A stretch of 54,498 nt of DNA, from contig UQOG01000004.1 of the NCBI GenBank assembly GCA_900542615.1, forward strand, positions 1 through 54,498. Reading direction: 5' to 3'. Position numbers and translations under genes: made by a program. This document shows positions 1 through 8,190 of the stretch, one piece after another (within the stretch, counting starts at the first letter, position 1; each line of letters begins with the position of its first letter). The notes under the pieces are model-generated. The model made no database searches. It saw nothing but the letters and a program-made list of their open reading frames with translations, and was not told the DNA's origin. Source of the DNA: an uncultured Eubacteriales bacterium (lineage in GTDB: Bacteria > Bacillota > Clostridia > Christensenellales > CAG-138).

Positions 1-82
<82 letters not shown>

Positions 83-91
83 ATCATTTCT

Positions 92-178
92 GCGGGAATG
101 GCGGAATTGGCAGACGCGCACGGTTCAGGTCCGTGTGTTGGTGACAACATGCAGGTTCAAGTCCTGTTTCCCGCACCA
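92..178 (+). tRNA. tRNA-Leu (CAG)
   Basis: A class II tRNA with acceptor GCGGGAA pairing with TTCCCGC, a long variable arm, a GGTTCAAGTCC T-arm and an encoded CCA. The loop TTCAGGT between CACGG and CCGTG stems gives anticodon CAG, which reads CUG codons. It follows tRNA-Tyr closely and is followed by a strong terminator, so the pair ends a tRNA transcription unit. Confidence 0.95.
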
Positions 179-180
179 AC

Positions 181-220
181 AAAGAACGTACTCTTCAAGA
201 GTACGTTCTTTCTTTTTCCC
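181..220 (+). terminator. Intrinsic terminator after tRNA-Tyr/tRNA-Leu
   Basis: A 13-bp perfect stem (AAAGAACGTACTC / GAGTACGTTCTTT) with loop TTCAA is followed by CTTTTT. It starts 2 bp after the tRNA-Leu CCA end. Confidence 0.9.
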
Positions 221-640
221 GCTTCCCTCCCCTGCCCGTCCAGCGGGCTTCAGAATAGAAGCGCCGTGGTATGTCCGTCGGCTATGCGGCCTGCGCCAGG
301 GACGCAATGCTTGGGCCGCCGGCCAGCTGGGATCCAGGTCAGCTTTTAGAGCCTGCGGCGGCACAACGAATCAGTCGATCGTCCGATTTTTGCCGCAACC
401 TTTCGCTTTAATCTGGAGCGACGTCAACAAGTTATCTTTTTTGATCGTACGGCTGGGCGGCATGTTCTGCTTCTAGTGTGCGCCAGCAAAAGGATTGCCG
501 GTATATAAGCACGTGCATGGGCGGAAACTAGCGCCGGCGAAAAGGCACTGCTTGCAGGGACAAAGACGTGCAGGCGCGCCGCTTTACATAGATTTTACAA
601 AAAAGTGGATTTTCTGTATTCCCAAGGGGGTGGGACATGG
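221..640. other. Long intergenic region with no recognisable gene
   Basis: About 420 bp between the tRNA terminator and the pit promoter. Short open frames cross it, but none has a credible ribosome binding site or a familiar product. I see no RNA motif I can name. Confidence 0.5.
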
Positions 641-646
641 TATAAT
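635..646 (+). promoter_or_regulatory. Extended -10 promoter for the phosphate transport operon
   Basis: TATAAT at 641-646 is preceded by TGG, an extended -10 arrangement. No good -35 hexamer is visible 16-18 bp upstream. It lies about 60 bp upstream of the preferred pit start. Confidence 0.6.
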
Positions 647-703
647 AGAATCGTTAAATCTTTGTAAAGTTTAAATTAGGCGAATATGCCCAGTGGAGGC
701 CAA

Positions 704-1753
704 ATGACCATATCATTTTCTGACTTTGTCGTCCAGATGCTTTCCAGCCCAATGCTCGCCATTACCGTGGTGTTAACATTGGGCGTTATTTTAGTTAACG
801 GCTGGACGGATGCTCCCAACGCCATCGCTACCTGCGTATCCACCCGCTGTATGCGGGCGCAGGAAGCGATTATCATGGCGGCGGTTTTCAACTTCCTAGG
901 CGTGCTGGTGATGACCATGATCAACTCCCGGGTGGCCATGACCATCTATAATATGGTCGATTTCGGCGGCAATACCCATGAAGCCACCGTTGCCCTTTGC
1001 GCCGCCCTATTTGCCATCGTGGTGTGGGCGACCGCTGCCTGGGCCTTTGGCATCCCCACCTCCGAAAGCCACGCCCTGATCGCCGGTTTGTCCGGCGCGG
1101 CCATCGGCCTGCATGGAAGCCTGGGCGGCATCAATTTTTCCGAATGGGTCAAGGTGATTTATGGGCTAGTGCTTTCCACCTGCCTAGGTTTTGGCACAGG
1201 CTTTTTGCTTACCCGCTTGGTGGAAAGAATTTGCTCCAGGATGGATCGCGCGCGAACGCGGGGCTTTTTCCAGGGCGCCCAGATCGTAGGCGGCGCAGGC
1301 ATGGCCTTTATGCATGGCGCCCAGGATGGGCAGAAATTCATGGGGGTGTTCCTGCTTGGTATCTTCCTGGTACAGGGGCAGAATGTTAGCGAGTTTGCCA
1401 TCCCCATTTGGCTGATGGTCCTTTGCTCGGTGGTTATGGGGCTGGGAACCAGCATCGGCGGCTATCGCATCATCAAATCCGTGGGCATGGATATGGTAAA
1501 GCTCCAGCCCTATCAGGGCTTTGCGGCGGACGGGGCCGCTACGTTGTGCCTACTCTTCTCCTCCCTCACCGGCATCCCGGTCAGCACCACCCACACCAAA
1601 ACCACCGCCATCATGGGAGTAGGCGCTTCCAAGCGGATCTCTGCGGTCAACTGGAAGATCGTGGGGGAAATGACCCTGGCATGGGTGCTCACCTTCCCGG
1701 GTTGCGGCTTGCTGGGTTATCTGATGTCCAAGCTGTTTATCGCACTATTTTAA
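704..1753 (+). CDS. pit: PiT-family inorganic phosphate transporter
   Basis: This 349-residue integral membrane protein belongs to the PiT family, which imports phosphate driven by a cation gradient. It has the two inverted PiT signature regions. The N-terminal one is seen as NGWTDAPNAIAT near residue 30, and the C-terminal one as GFAADGAATL followed by TGIPVSTTHTKT. Many hydrophobic helices fill the space between. An upstream in-frame ATG at 686 exists, but TGGAGG at 694-699 lies just before the ATG at 704, so I chose 704. The next gene encodes a DUF47 protein, the usual partner of low-affinity Pit transporters, 32 bp downstream. Phosphate is the expected substrate from family knowledge, but the sequence does not exclude a related anion. 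Confidence 0.9.
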   Translation: MTISFSDFVVQMLSSPMLAITVVLTLGVILVNGWTDAPNAIATCVSTRCMRAQEAIIMAAVFNFLGVLVMTMINSRVAMTIYNMVDFGGNTHEATVALCAALFAIVVWATAAWAFGIPTSESHALIAGLSGAAIGLHGSLGGINFSEWVKVIYGLVLSTCLGFGTGFLLTRLVERICSRMDRARTRGFFQGAQIVGGAGMAFMHGAQDGQKFMGVFLLGIFLVQGQNVSEFAIPIWLMVLCSVVMGLGTSIGGYRIIKSVGMDMVKLQPYQGFAADGAATLCLLFSSLTGIPVSTTHTKTTAIMGVGASKRISAVNWKIVGEMTLAWVLTFPGCGLLGYLMSKLFIALF

Positions 1754-1785
1754 TCAACATTTTTTGATAAAGGAGACCATATCCC

Positions 1786-2403
1786 ATGAAAAAGGATCAA
1801 TATTATTTTGATGTGCTGATCAGCTGCGCCAACTATGGCTGTGATGCCGCCCAATTCCTCCAGGAGACCTTAAAGAATTTCAATCCGGATTCCCTTACGG
1901 AGAATATGGATGCCATGCACGCCATCGAGCACAATGCGGACAGCCTTAAGCATGAAATGATGAGCAAGCTCAGCCGGGAGTTCATGACCCCCATCGAGCG
2001 GGAGGATATCCTTTCCCTGTCTCAGGAGTTGGATAATGTGGTAGACTGCCTGGACGACGTTATGCAGCGGCTCTATATCCATAATATCCTGGTCATGCGG
2101 GCGGATGTGGACGAGCTTACCAATCTAATCGTGCGCTGTACCCAGGCGCTGCGCAAAGCCGCGGAAGAATTTGCCCACTTCAAAAAGTCCTCCACCATCG
2201 CCGAATACATCGTGGAGGTCAACACCCTGGAGAGCGAAGGCGACGCCCTATATATGCAGGCCATGCGCAAGCTAAATACCACGGAAACCAATCCCCTAAA
2301 CGTGCTTTCCTGGACCCATATCTACGAGGGCATGGAAAATTGCCTGGATGCCTGCGAGCACGCCAGCGACGTAATCGAAAGCGTCATCATGAAAAACAGT
2401 TAA
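1786..2403 (+). CDS. DUF47 (PhoU-like) Pit accessory protein
   Basis: A 205-residue soluble, helix-rich protein of the DUF47/PhoU-like family. It has the typical acidic helical pattern, with conserved stretches such as HAIEHNADSLKHEM near residue 45, PIEREDI near 67 and LESEGDALY near 145. Family members are usually encoded beside Pit transporters and are thought to control phosphate uptake. AAAGGAGA lies about 10 bp before the ATG. It is the second gene of a two-gene operon. No clear terminator follows; a family A repeat begins 33 bp downstream. Confidence 0.9.
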   Translation: MKKDQYYFDVLISCANYGCDAAQFLQETLKNFNPDSLTENMDAMHAIEHNADSLKHEMMSKLSREFMTPIEREDILSLSQELDNVVDCLDDVMQRLYIHNILVMRADVDELTNLIVRCTQALRKAAEEFAHFKKSSTIAEYIVEVNTLESEGDALYMQAMRKLNTTETNPLNVLSWTHIYEGMENCLDACEHASDVIESVIMKNS

Positions 2404-2436
2404 CCAGCCTATCCTACGAGAATCGGTCCCGGCTTC

Positions 2437-2691
2437 GGGCGGTGGCACAGGAAGCCATCGCCCCAAAGGGAGGCGTATTTGAGCGGCTGCATAGTTTTCG
2501 CCGGGAGGCATACCACAGGGTGGTATGCTTCCCGCCTCTTTTGGACATTTTCCCCCTTTCGGGGTGCAGCGTCTATTTCTGCCCCGCTTGTTCCGGCGCA
2601 AAGCAGCCGGCCGCAGGCAAGGCGCCCCATCTTCCAAAGCCGGCCAACGCAGCGCCGGTGCGAACAGGGCCGACGGGTTCCTTTCCGCCTC
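2437..2691. repeat. Family A interspersed element, copy A1
   Basis: About 255 bp with degenerate terminal inverted repeats: the left end carries GGCACAGGAAGCCATCG and the right end CGACGGGTTCCTTTCCGCC. It aligns along its length with copy A3 (24921-25178), sharing the left arm, an internal GCGGCTGCAT segment, a GGGAGG-ATACC segment and TTGTTCCGGCGCAA. It contains a hairpin formed by GGCATACCAC and GTGGTATGC near 2508-2530. No protein is encoded. It sits between the convergent DUF47 and rubredoxin genes. Confidence 0.7.
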
Positions 2692-3053
2692 GTTCCCCGT
2701 GGGGTGAATAAGCGGGGAAAGCGCTAAAATACCAGATATGGAAGGGGGATCGCCGGGAGCATGGGCAGCCGCTATGGTTTACGCCTTTCCCCCGCTGCGC
2801 GCTGCTCTCGCTGCGTTTGCTGCTGCCCGCCAAATGCCTTTCGATGCGATTTCGGCGCAAAGGCGCGGCCTGAGCTTGCGCTGTACAAGGCGATTTTCCC
2901 GCTCCCTTTGCTCGCCTGTAAGCCGGCAGGCTGCGCTTTGATTTGGAGGATGGGCTATGGTTTTCTTTGGGAGGCGTTCCTACAGCGCAGGGTTTTACGA
3001 TATGCAAAATGGACGGCTTTTTCCGGCCTTTATCCATCTCTTTGCCCGGCAAA
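2692..3053. other. Intergenic region with no recognised feature
   Basis: About 360 bp between repeat A1 and the rubredoxin terminator. Open frames occur on both strands because the DNA is GC-rich, but they lack start signals and recognisable products. Confidence 0.4.
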
Positions 3054-3093
3054 CAAAAAGCGCGCCGCCCCGGATGGTCAGGGCAGCGCGCCA
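3054..3093 (-). terminator. Terminator of the flavodiiron/rubredoxin operon
   Basis: On the minus strand, GGCGCGCTGCCC pairs with GGGCGGCGCGC and is followed by TTTTTG. It begins 10 bp after the rubredoxin stop. Confidence 0.85.
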
Positions 3094-3103
3094 GGCATTT
3101 TGC

Positions 3104-3262
3104 TTATTCCTCGTGGAACATGTCCTTCCCTACGCCGCACAAGGGGCAAACGAAATCATCGGGCACATCCTCCCAGGCTGTGCCGGGCGCAATGCCGTGA
3201 TCCGGCGCGCCTTCGGCCTCGTCATAGACATAGCCGCAAACATCGCAAACGTACTTCTTCAT
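3104..3262 (-). CDS. Rubredoxin
   Basis: A 52-residue iron-sulphur electron carrier. It has the two rubredoxin knuckles: C6-x2-C9-G-Y near the N-terminus and C39-P-L-C42-G near the C-terminus, which together bind one iron. The length and the residues around the knuckles are typical of anaerobe rubredoxins. It lies directly downstream of the flavodiiron fusion gene and before the operon terminator, so it probably supplies electrons to that protein or to a related peroxide reductase. The fusion already carries its own rubredoxin domain, so this is a second, free carrier in the same transcript. Confidence 0.93.
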   Translation of the reverse strand: MKKYVCDVCGYVYDEAEGAPDHGIAPGTAWEDVPDDFVCPLCGVGKDMFHEE

Positions 3263-3318
3263 GGTAAAATTCCTTTCTGCAACAGCTTGATTTTATGGTT
3301 CAGGCCCGGAAATCCCGG

Positions 3319-5172
3319 TCATTCACCCAAGGGTTCAAAATCGTCCGCGCCATGCTTGCACAGGGGGCAGATAAAGTCCGCAGGCAGGGTATCGCCCTCG
3401 TAGACATAGCCGCAGATCTTGCATACAAAGCCCTTTTTCTTCGGGCCGGCCACAGGGGGCTTGGGCTTGATATGGGCATGATAGTAGGCGTAGGTAACGG
3501 ACGGGATATCCCGAAGCACCTTGGCTTCCGTGACCTCCGCCATGAAAACCGTATGGGTGCCAAGGTCGATGGTTTGTAATACCCGGGCGGAGATAAACCC
3601 ATTGGTGTACTTGGTGAGGTAATATAGCCCATTGGCGCTGCGGGCGGCCGGGGCATCCTGGAATTTATCCACCGTCCTGCCGCTGCAGAAGCCGAAATCC
3701 TTGAACACCTGGAAGGGCGCATCCTCCGCCAGGATGGATACGTTGAACTGCCCGGAGGACAGGATCATATCGTGGGTCAGGTTTCCCTTGTTTACGGCGA
3801 TGGAGATCCGCTTGGGAGTATCGGTGACCTGGGTAACGGTATTGATAATGCAGCCGTTGTCCTTTTGCCCGGCCTTGGCGGAGAGGACGAACAGGCCGTA
3901 GCTCAGGTTGAACAGGGCGGCTTGCTCGATGGGCCCCTGGGCGCTGGGGCAGCCGGCCGTGCGGGCGCTGCAAGGGAGGGACTGGGCAATGGCTTCCGCC
4001 AGGGCTTCCAGCTGCTCCATTTGGGGGGCCTTGAGGCTGGACAGGATGCGAACGCCCTCCTCCAGGATGGTCATGCCCTTCATGCTGCCGATCAGCTCCC
4101 GCATCAACGAACCGGCAGTGGGCGCCCAGGAGCCGTTTTCCATGATGGCTACCGTGCGGTTTTGCAGGTTATGGGCCTTGATGTCCAACAGGGCCGTCTC
4201 CATGTTGCAGAAGATGCCGGCATTATAGGTGGTGGAGGCAAAGACCAAATGGCTGCACCGGAAGGCTTCGGATACGATAACCGAAGGATGGGTGTTGGAT
4301 ACATCGTACATGGCGATGTTCCGTACTCCCTTCTCCGCCAGCTTGGCGGCCAGGATATTGGCCGCGTTTTCCGTCCCGCCGTATACGGAGGCATAGGCGA
4401 TCATAACCGCCTGGTCTTCAGGCACATAGGCGCTCCAACGGCTGTATTTTTCCATGAACCAGGGGATGTCCGTCCGCCAGATGGGCCCGTGCAGGGGGCA
4501 AAGCAGATCGATCTGCAAAGCGGACGCCTTTTTCAGCAGGGCCTGGACCTGGTTGCCGTACTTGCCCACGATGTTGGTATAATACCGGCGGGCTTCCGGG
4601 AGCCACGCCCCTTCAAAATCCACTTCGTCCGCGAAGATGTTCCCATTGAGGGCGCCAAAGGTTCCAAAGGCGTCCGCGCTGTATAGCGCCCGGTCGGCCG
4701 CATCATAGGTGACCATCGCCTCGGGCCAATGGACCATGGGCGCCATCACAAAGGAAAAGCTATGCCGGCCTGTGTCCAGGGTATCCCCTTCCTGTACCAC
4801 CATGACCCGGCTGTCGATATCAAAGTCGAAATAATTGCGAATCATGGCCAGGGCCTTGGCATTGCATACGATCCGCATCCCGGGATACCGCAATACCAGC
4901 TCCCCCATGGACGCCGCGTGATCCGGCTCCATGTGGTTGACGATGAGGTAATCCAAGGCACGTCCATCCAGCAGATAGGCGATGTTTTCCAGCAGCTGCC
5001 CGCTGACGGCCCGGTCCGCAGTATCCAGCAGGACGGTTTTTTCATCCAGCACCAGGTAGGAATTGTAGGATATGCCTTTAGGAATGGGAAACACATTTTC
5101 AAATAAGGCGAGACGTCGGTCGCTGGCGCCCACCCAGTACATATCGCTGGTCACCTTGACGGGATTGTGCAT
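3319..5172 (-). CDS. Flavodiiron protein fused to flavin reductase and rubredoxin
   Basis: A 617-residue cytoplasmic O2/NO reductase with four modules. Residues 1-250 are the beta-lactamase-like diiron domain with ligands H80-x-E82-x-D84-H85, H148, D167 and H228. Residues 255-395 are an FMN-binding flavodoxin domain (IAYASVYGGTENAA). Residues about 425-570 resemble the FMN-binding flavin reductase domain found in high-molecular-weight rubredoxin. Residues 578-617 are a rubredoxin with C584, C587, C602 and C605. The longer frame runs up to 5298, but AAGGAGGAACTGT precedes the ATG at 5172, so that is the start. A complete electron chain from NAD(P)H to the diiron site may be in one polypeptide. 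Flavodiiron function is secure; the choice between O2 and NO is not. Confidence 0.93.
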   Translation of the reverse strand: MHNPVKVTSDMYWVGASDRRLALFENVFPIPKGISYNSYLVLDEKTVLLDTADRAVSGQLLENIAYLLDGRALDYLIVNHMEPDHAASMGELVLRYPGMRIVCNAKALAMIRNYFDFDIDSRVMVVQEGDTLDTGRHSFSFVMAPMVHWPEAMVTYDAADRALYSADAFGTFGALNGNIFADEVDFEGAWLPEARRYYTNIVGKYGNQVQALLKKASALQIDLLCPLHGPIWRTDIPWFMEKYSRWSAYVPEDQAVMIAYASVYGGTENAANILAAKLAEKGVRNIAMYDVSNTHPSVIVSEAFRCSHLVFASTTYNAGIFCNMETALLDIKAHNLQNRTVAIMENGSWAPTAGSLMRELIGSMKGMTILEEGVRILSSLKAPQMEQLEALAEAIAQSLPCSARTAGCPSAQGPIEQAALFNLSYGLFVLSAKAGQKDNGCIINTVTQVTDTPKRISIAVNKGNLTHDMILSSGQFNVSILAEDAPFQVFKDFGFCSGRTVDKFQDAPAARSANGLYYLTKYTNGFISARVLQTIDLGTHTVFMAEVTEAKVLRDIPSVTYAYYHAHIKPKPPVAGPKKKGFVCKICGYVYEGDTLPADFICPLCKHGADDFEPLGE

Positions 5173-5212
5173 ACAGTTCCTCCTTCTTAAAAAAGTATTT
5201 TCTACCATACTC

Positions 5213-5242
5213 ATCATACCACCCAACCATTGTCCCTCGCAA
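5213..5242 (-). promoter_or_regulatory. SigA-type promoter for the flavodiiron operon
   Basis: On the minus strand, TTGCGA (5237-5242), an 18-bp spacer and TATGAT (5213-5218), with TGG before the -10. It is about 40 bp upstream of the chosen start codon. Confidence 0.65.
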
Positions 5243-5283
5243 GGGGTTCCCTGTCCGCCTTGAAAAAAGCATACTTCCCTTAA

Positions 5284-5471
5284 GGGCGGCAAACTCATGG
5301 CCCGGAAGGGGGCCTATTCGGGCGGCTGCATGGTCATCGCCAAGAGAAATGCCGTAGCGGCTTTCTCTTTCGCACACTTCCCCATCCCCTTTCAGGGGCG
5401 CAGCGCCCATTTCGGCCTCGCTTGTTCCGGCGCAGGGACTGGCTGGGCCGATGGGTTCCCTTGCTGCCCTC
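5284..5471. repeat. Family A interspersed element, copy A2 (shortened)
   Basis: About 188 bp homologous to A1 and A3. It shares CCCGGAAGGGGGC-TATT, GGCTGCATGGTCATCG, GCAGCG and CTTGTTCCGGCGCA. The right end reads CGATGGGTTCCCTTGCTGCCC. About 70 bp of the A3 right-hand interior is missing. It lies in the divergent promoter region between the flavodiiron gene and the GTPase-NYN gene, ending 50 bp before the GTPase promoter. Confidence 0.65.
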
Positions 5472-5520
5472 CCTTTTCCCTTGCCCGTTCGCGCGGGCAC
5501 GGGAAGCCCGCGCTGCCCCC

Positions 5521-5549
5521 TTCATCGTCCGCCCCATCTGTGATACAAT
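5521..5549 (+). promoter_or_regulatory. Promoter of the GTPase-NYN/ylmH operon
   Basis: TTCATC (5521-5526), a 17-bp spacer and TACAAT (5544-5549) with an upstream TG. It sits 32 bp before the start codon. Confidence 0.65.
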
Positions 5550-5580
5550 AAAAGGGTATTTTTTACATGGGAGCGTAAGG

Positions 5581-8190
5581 ATGAAGCGGTTGGTAGTGGG
5601 CATGTTGGCCCATGTGGACGCGGGAAAGACCACCTTGTCAGAGGGGCTGCTGTATACGGCCGGGGCCTTGCGGCGGCTGGGCCGGGTGGATCACGGGGAC
5701 GCCTTTTTGGATACCCACGGCCTGGAGCGGGAGCGCGGGATCACCATCTTCGCAAAGCAAGCCATCCTACAGGTGGGCGATGCCCGCTTGACTCTGATGG
5801 ATACCCCGGGCCATGTGGACTTTTCCGCGGAGATGGAACGAGCCCTACAGGTGCTGGATTATGCCGTCCTGGTGATCAGCGGTTCGGACGGGGTGCAGTC
5901 CCATACGGAAACCCTTTGGGGTCTGTTGGAGCGGTATGGGGTGCCGGTTTTCCTGTTTGTCAACAAAATGGACCTGGCAACCGCTTCCCGGCCGGCCCTG
6001 CTAAAGGAGCTGCGGCAACGGCTGGGCAGCGGGTGCACGGATTTTTCCCTGCCCCGGCCGGCCCTGGAGGAAGAGGCGGCCATGTGCAGCGAAGCCCTGA
6101 TGGAAGCGTACCTGGAAACAGGCAGCCTTTCGGATGCGGGCATCGCAAAGGCCATCCAATCTAGGAAGCTGTTCCCCGTATACTTTGGCTCCGCCCTAAA
6201 GCTGGAGGGGATCCAGGACCTTTTGCAGGGGTTGCTCCGGGATACCCGGCAGCCCAGCTATGGGGAAGCCTTTGGGGCGCGGGTCTATAAGGTGACCTAT
6301 GAGGCGGGCGTCCGGCTCACCTGGATGAAGATCACAGGCGGGACCCTGCGGGCGAAGGCCATGCTGAGCAACCGGTCCGCCGCCACGGCCCCCGACCAGG
6401 TATGGGAGGAAAAGGCGGATCAGCTCCGGCTATACGACGGGGCAAAATATACCCCCATCCCCCAGGCGGAAGCCGGCACCCTTTGCGCGGTCACCGGCCT
6501 GACCCGAACCCGGCCCGGCCAGGGCCTGGGGGCGGAGATGGACGATAAACCGCCCCTGTTGGAGCCGGTGATCACCTATCGCCTCCTGTTCCCGCCGGAG
6601 ACCAATCTGTACGATACCTATGGCAAGCTCAAGCAGCTGCAGGAGGAGGATCCCCAGCTACACCTAAGCTGGGACGAGGCAAACCGGGAGATCCACGCCC
6701 AGCTCATGGGCGAGGTGCACAAGGAGGTGCTGGAACGGCTGATCGCCCAACGCTATGGGCTGCAGGTCGCCTTTGGCCCCGGCGCCATCCTGTATAAGGA
6801 AACCATTCTCCAGCCTGTGGAGGGCATTGGCCATTATGAGCCGCTGCGCCATTTTGCCCACGTGCATCTGCGGCTGGAACCGGGCCCCCCTGGCAGCGGC
6901 GTGGTACTGGATACCCAGTGTTCGGAGGATGTGCTGGCCCGGAACTGGCAGCGGCTGATTCTGACCCACCTAGCGGAAAAGCAACATCTTGGCGTATTGA
7001 CCGGATCCCCCATTACGGATGTGCGCATCACCCTGTTGGACGGCAAAGCCCATCTGAAGCATACGGAGGGCGGCGACTTTCGCCAGGCCACCTATCGGGC
7101 GGTGCGGCAGGGGCTGATGCAAGCATCCTCCATTTTGCTGGAGCCCTATTACCGGTTCCGGCTGGCCTTGCCGGAGGATTCCGTAGGAAAGGCCATGGCG
7201 GACCTACAGCGGATGGATTGTGAATTCCAGCCCCTGCCCCAGGAAGGCGGCAATACCCTTTTAGCGGGGAGCGGGCCGGTGGCTGCGTTGGGGGATTACG
7301 CCCGCCAGGTGGCCGCCTATACCCGGGGCCGGGGCAAGCTTTCCCTGGTCCCGGACGGATACCGCCCCTGTAAGCATGAACAAGCGATCATCGCGGAAAA
7401 GGGCTACGACCCGGAGCGGGATCTGGAAAACACGCCGGATTCGGTTTTTTGCAGCCACGGGGCGGGGATCACCGTAAAATGGGATCAGGTGCCTGCCCGG
7501 TGCGGGGCGGCCCAGCCGCGCCGCCAGGGCCCGGAGGCGGACGGCCCGGGCCAAGCACTGCGCAAGGGCAAGGATGAGGAAGCGGAGCTGGCGGCCATTT
7601 TCCAGCGGACCTATGGGCCGGTCAAGGACCGCACCTTCCTATTGCGTCCCAAGCCAGGCGCAAGCGTCTTGGATACGGAGGCTATGCTCCAGGCTACGGA
7701 CCCTGCGGAGAGCTACCTGCTGGTGGACGGGTATAACATCATCTACGCCTGGGAGGATCTTCGGGCCCTGGCCCGGGAGGGGCTGCATATTGCCCGGGAG
7801 GCCCTGATCCGCCTATTGATGGATTACCAGGGCTACCGCCAATGCAACCTGATCCTGGTCTTTGACGCATATAAGGTTACCGGGGGCGAAGAGCGGGTGG
7901 AAAAGCAAGGGGGTATCTATCTGGTCTATACCCGGGAGGCGGAGATCGCAGACGTGTATATCGAGCGGGTGGCAGCGAAGCTGGGGCCGAACAAGCAGGT
8001 GCGGGTAGCCACCTCCGATGGGCTGGAACAGTTGATCGTGCTGGGCAAAGGCGCCCTGCGGGTCCCGGCCGGCGCCTTCCGCAAGGAAGTGGATCAAAGT
8101 ATTGGCGAAGTACGGGCGTTTCTGGAAAAGCTGCAAGGGGAAAATCAGGGGAGTTATTCCATATGGGAGAAAGTGAAGACAGACTGCTGA
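5581..8190 (+). CDS. TetM/EF-G-like translational GTPase fused to a Rae1/YacP-type NYN nuclease domain
   Basis: An 869-residue protein. The first ~650 residues match ribosomal-protection/EF-G GTPases: P-loop AHVDAGKTT (10-18), RERGITI switch, DTPGHVDF and NKMD, then EF-G-like domains II-V including EPYYRFRLALP. A linker carrying TPDSVFCSHGAG follows. Residues about 712-855 match the NYN fold of YacP/Rae1: LLVDGYNII with D716, LVFDAY with D762, a conserved AD-x3-E stretch, ATSDGLEQ and GALR. Rae1 cleaves mRNA in the ribosomal A site in a translation-dependent way, and TetM-type factors also enter the A site. The frame runs up to 5422, but the promoter and the spaced ATG at 5581 fix the start. 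I infer a ribosome-rescue or mRNA-surveillance role. Tetracycline resistance is not supported: the gene sits in core context and residue identity to TetM is partial. Confidence 0.85.
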   Translation: MKRLVVGMLAHVDAGKTTLSEGLLYTAGALRRLGRVDHGDAFLDTHGLERERGITIFAKQAILQVGDARLTLMDTPGHVDFSAEMERALQVLDYAVLVISGSDGVQSHTETLWGLLERYGVPVFLFVNKMDLATASRPALLKELRQRLGSGCTDFSLPRPALEEEAAMCSEALMEAYLETGSLSDAGIAKAIQSRKLFPVYFGSALKLEGIQDLLQGLLRDTRQPSYGEAFGARVYKVTYEAGVRLTWMKITGGTLRAKAMLSNRSAATAPDQVWEEKADQLRLYDGAKYTPIPQAEAGTLCAVTGLTRTRPGQGLGAEMDDKPPLLEPVITYRLLFPPETNLYDTYGKLKQLQEEDPQLHLSWDEANREIHAQLMGEVHKEVLERLIAQRYGLQVAFGPGAILYKETILQPVEGIGHYEPLRHFAHVHLRLEPGPPGSGVVLDTQCSEDVLARNWQRLILTHLAEKQHLGVLTGSPITDVRITLLDGKAHLKHTEGGDFRQATYRAVRQGLMQASSILLEPYYRFRLALPEDSVGKAMADLQRMDCEFQPLPQEGGNTLLAGSGPVAALGDYARQVAAYTRGRGKLSLVPDGYRPCKHEQAIIAEKGYDPERDLENTPDSVFCSHGAGITVKWDQVPARCGAAQPRRQGPEADGPGQALRKGKDEEAELAAIFQRTYGPVKDRTFLLRPKPGASVLDTEAMLQATDPAESYLLVDGYNIIYAWEDLRALAREGLHIAREALIRLLMDYQGYRQCNLILVFDAYKVTGGEERVEKQGGIYLVYTREAEIADVYIERVAAKLGPNKQVRVATSDGLEQLIVLGKGALRVPAGAFRKEVDQSIGEVRAFLEKLQGENQGSYSIWEKVKTDC

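Noticed and set aside
5581..8190. Tetracycline-resistance ribosomal protection gene
   Set aside because: The N-terminal domains resemble TetM, but the gene has core context, an NYN fusion and no mobile element around it. A resistance call would be over-annotation.
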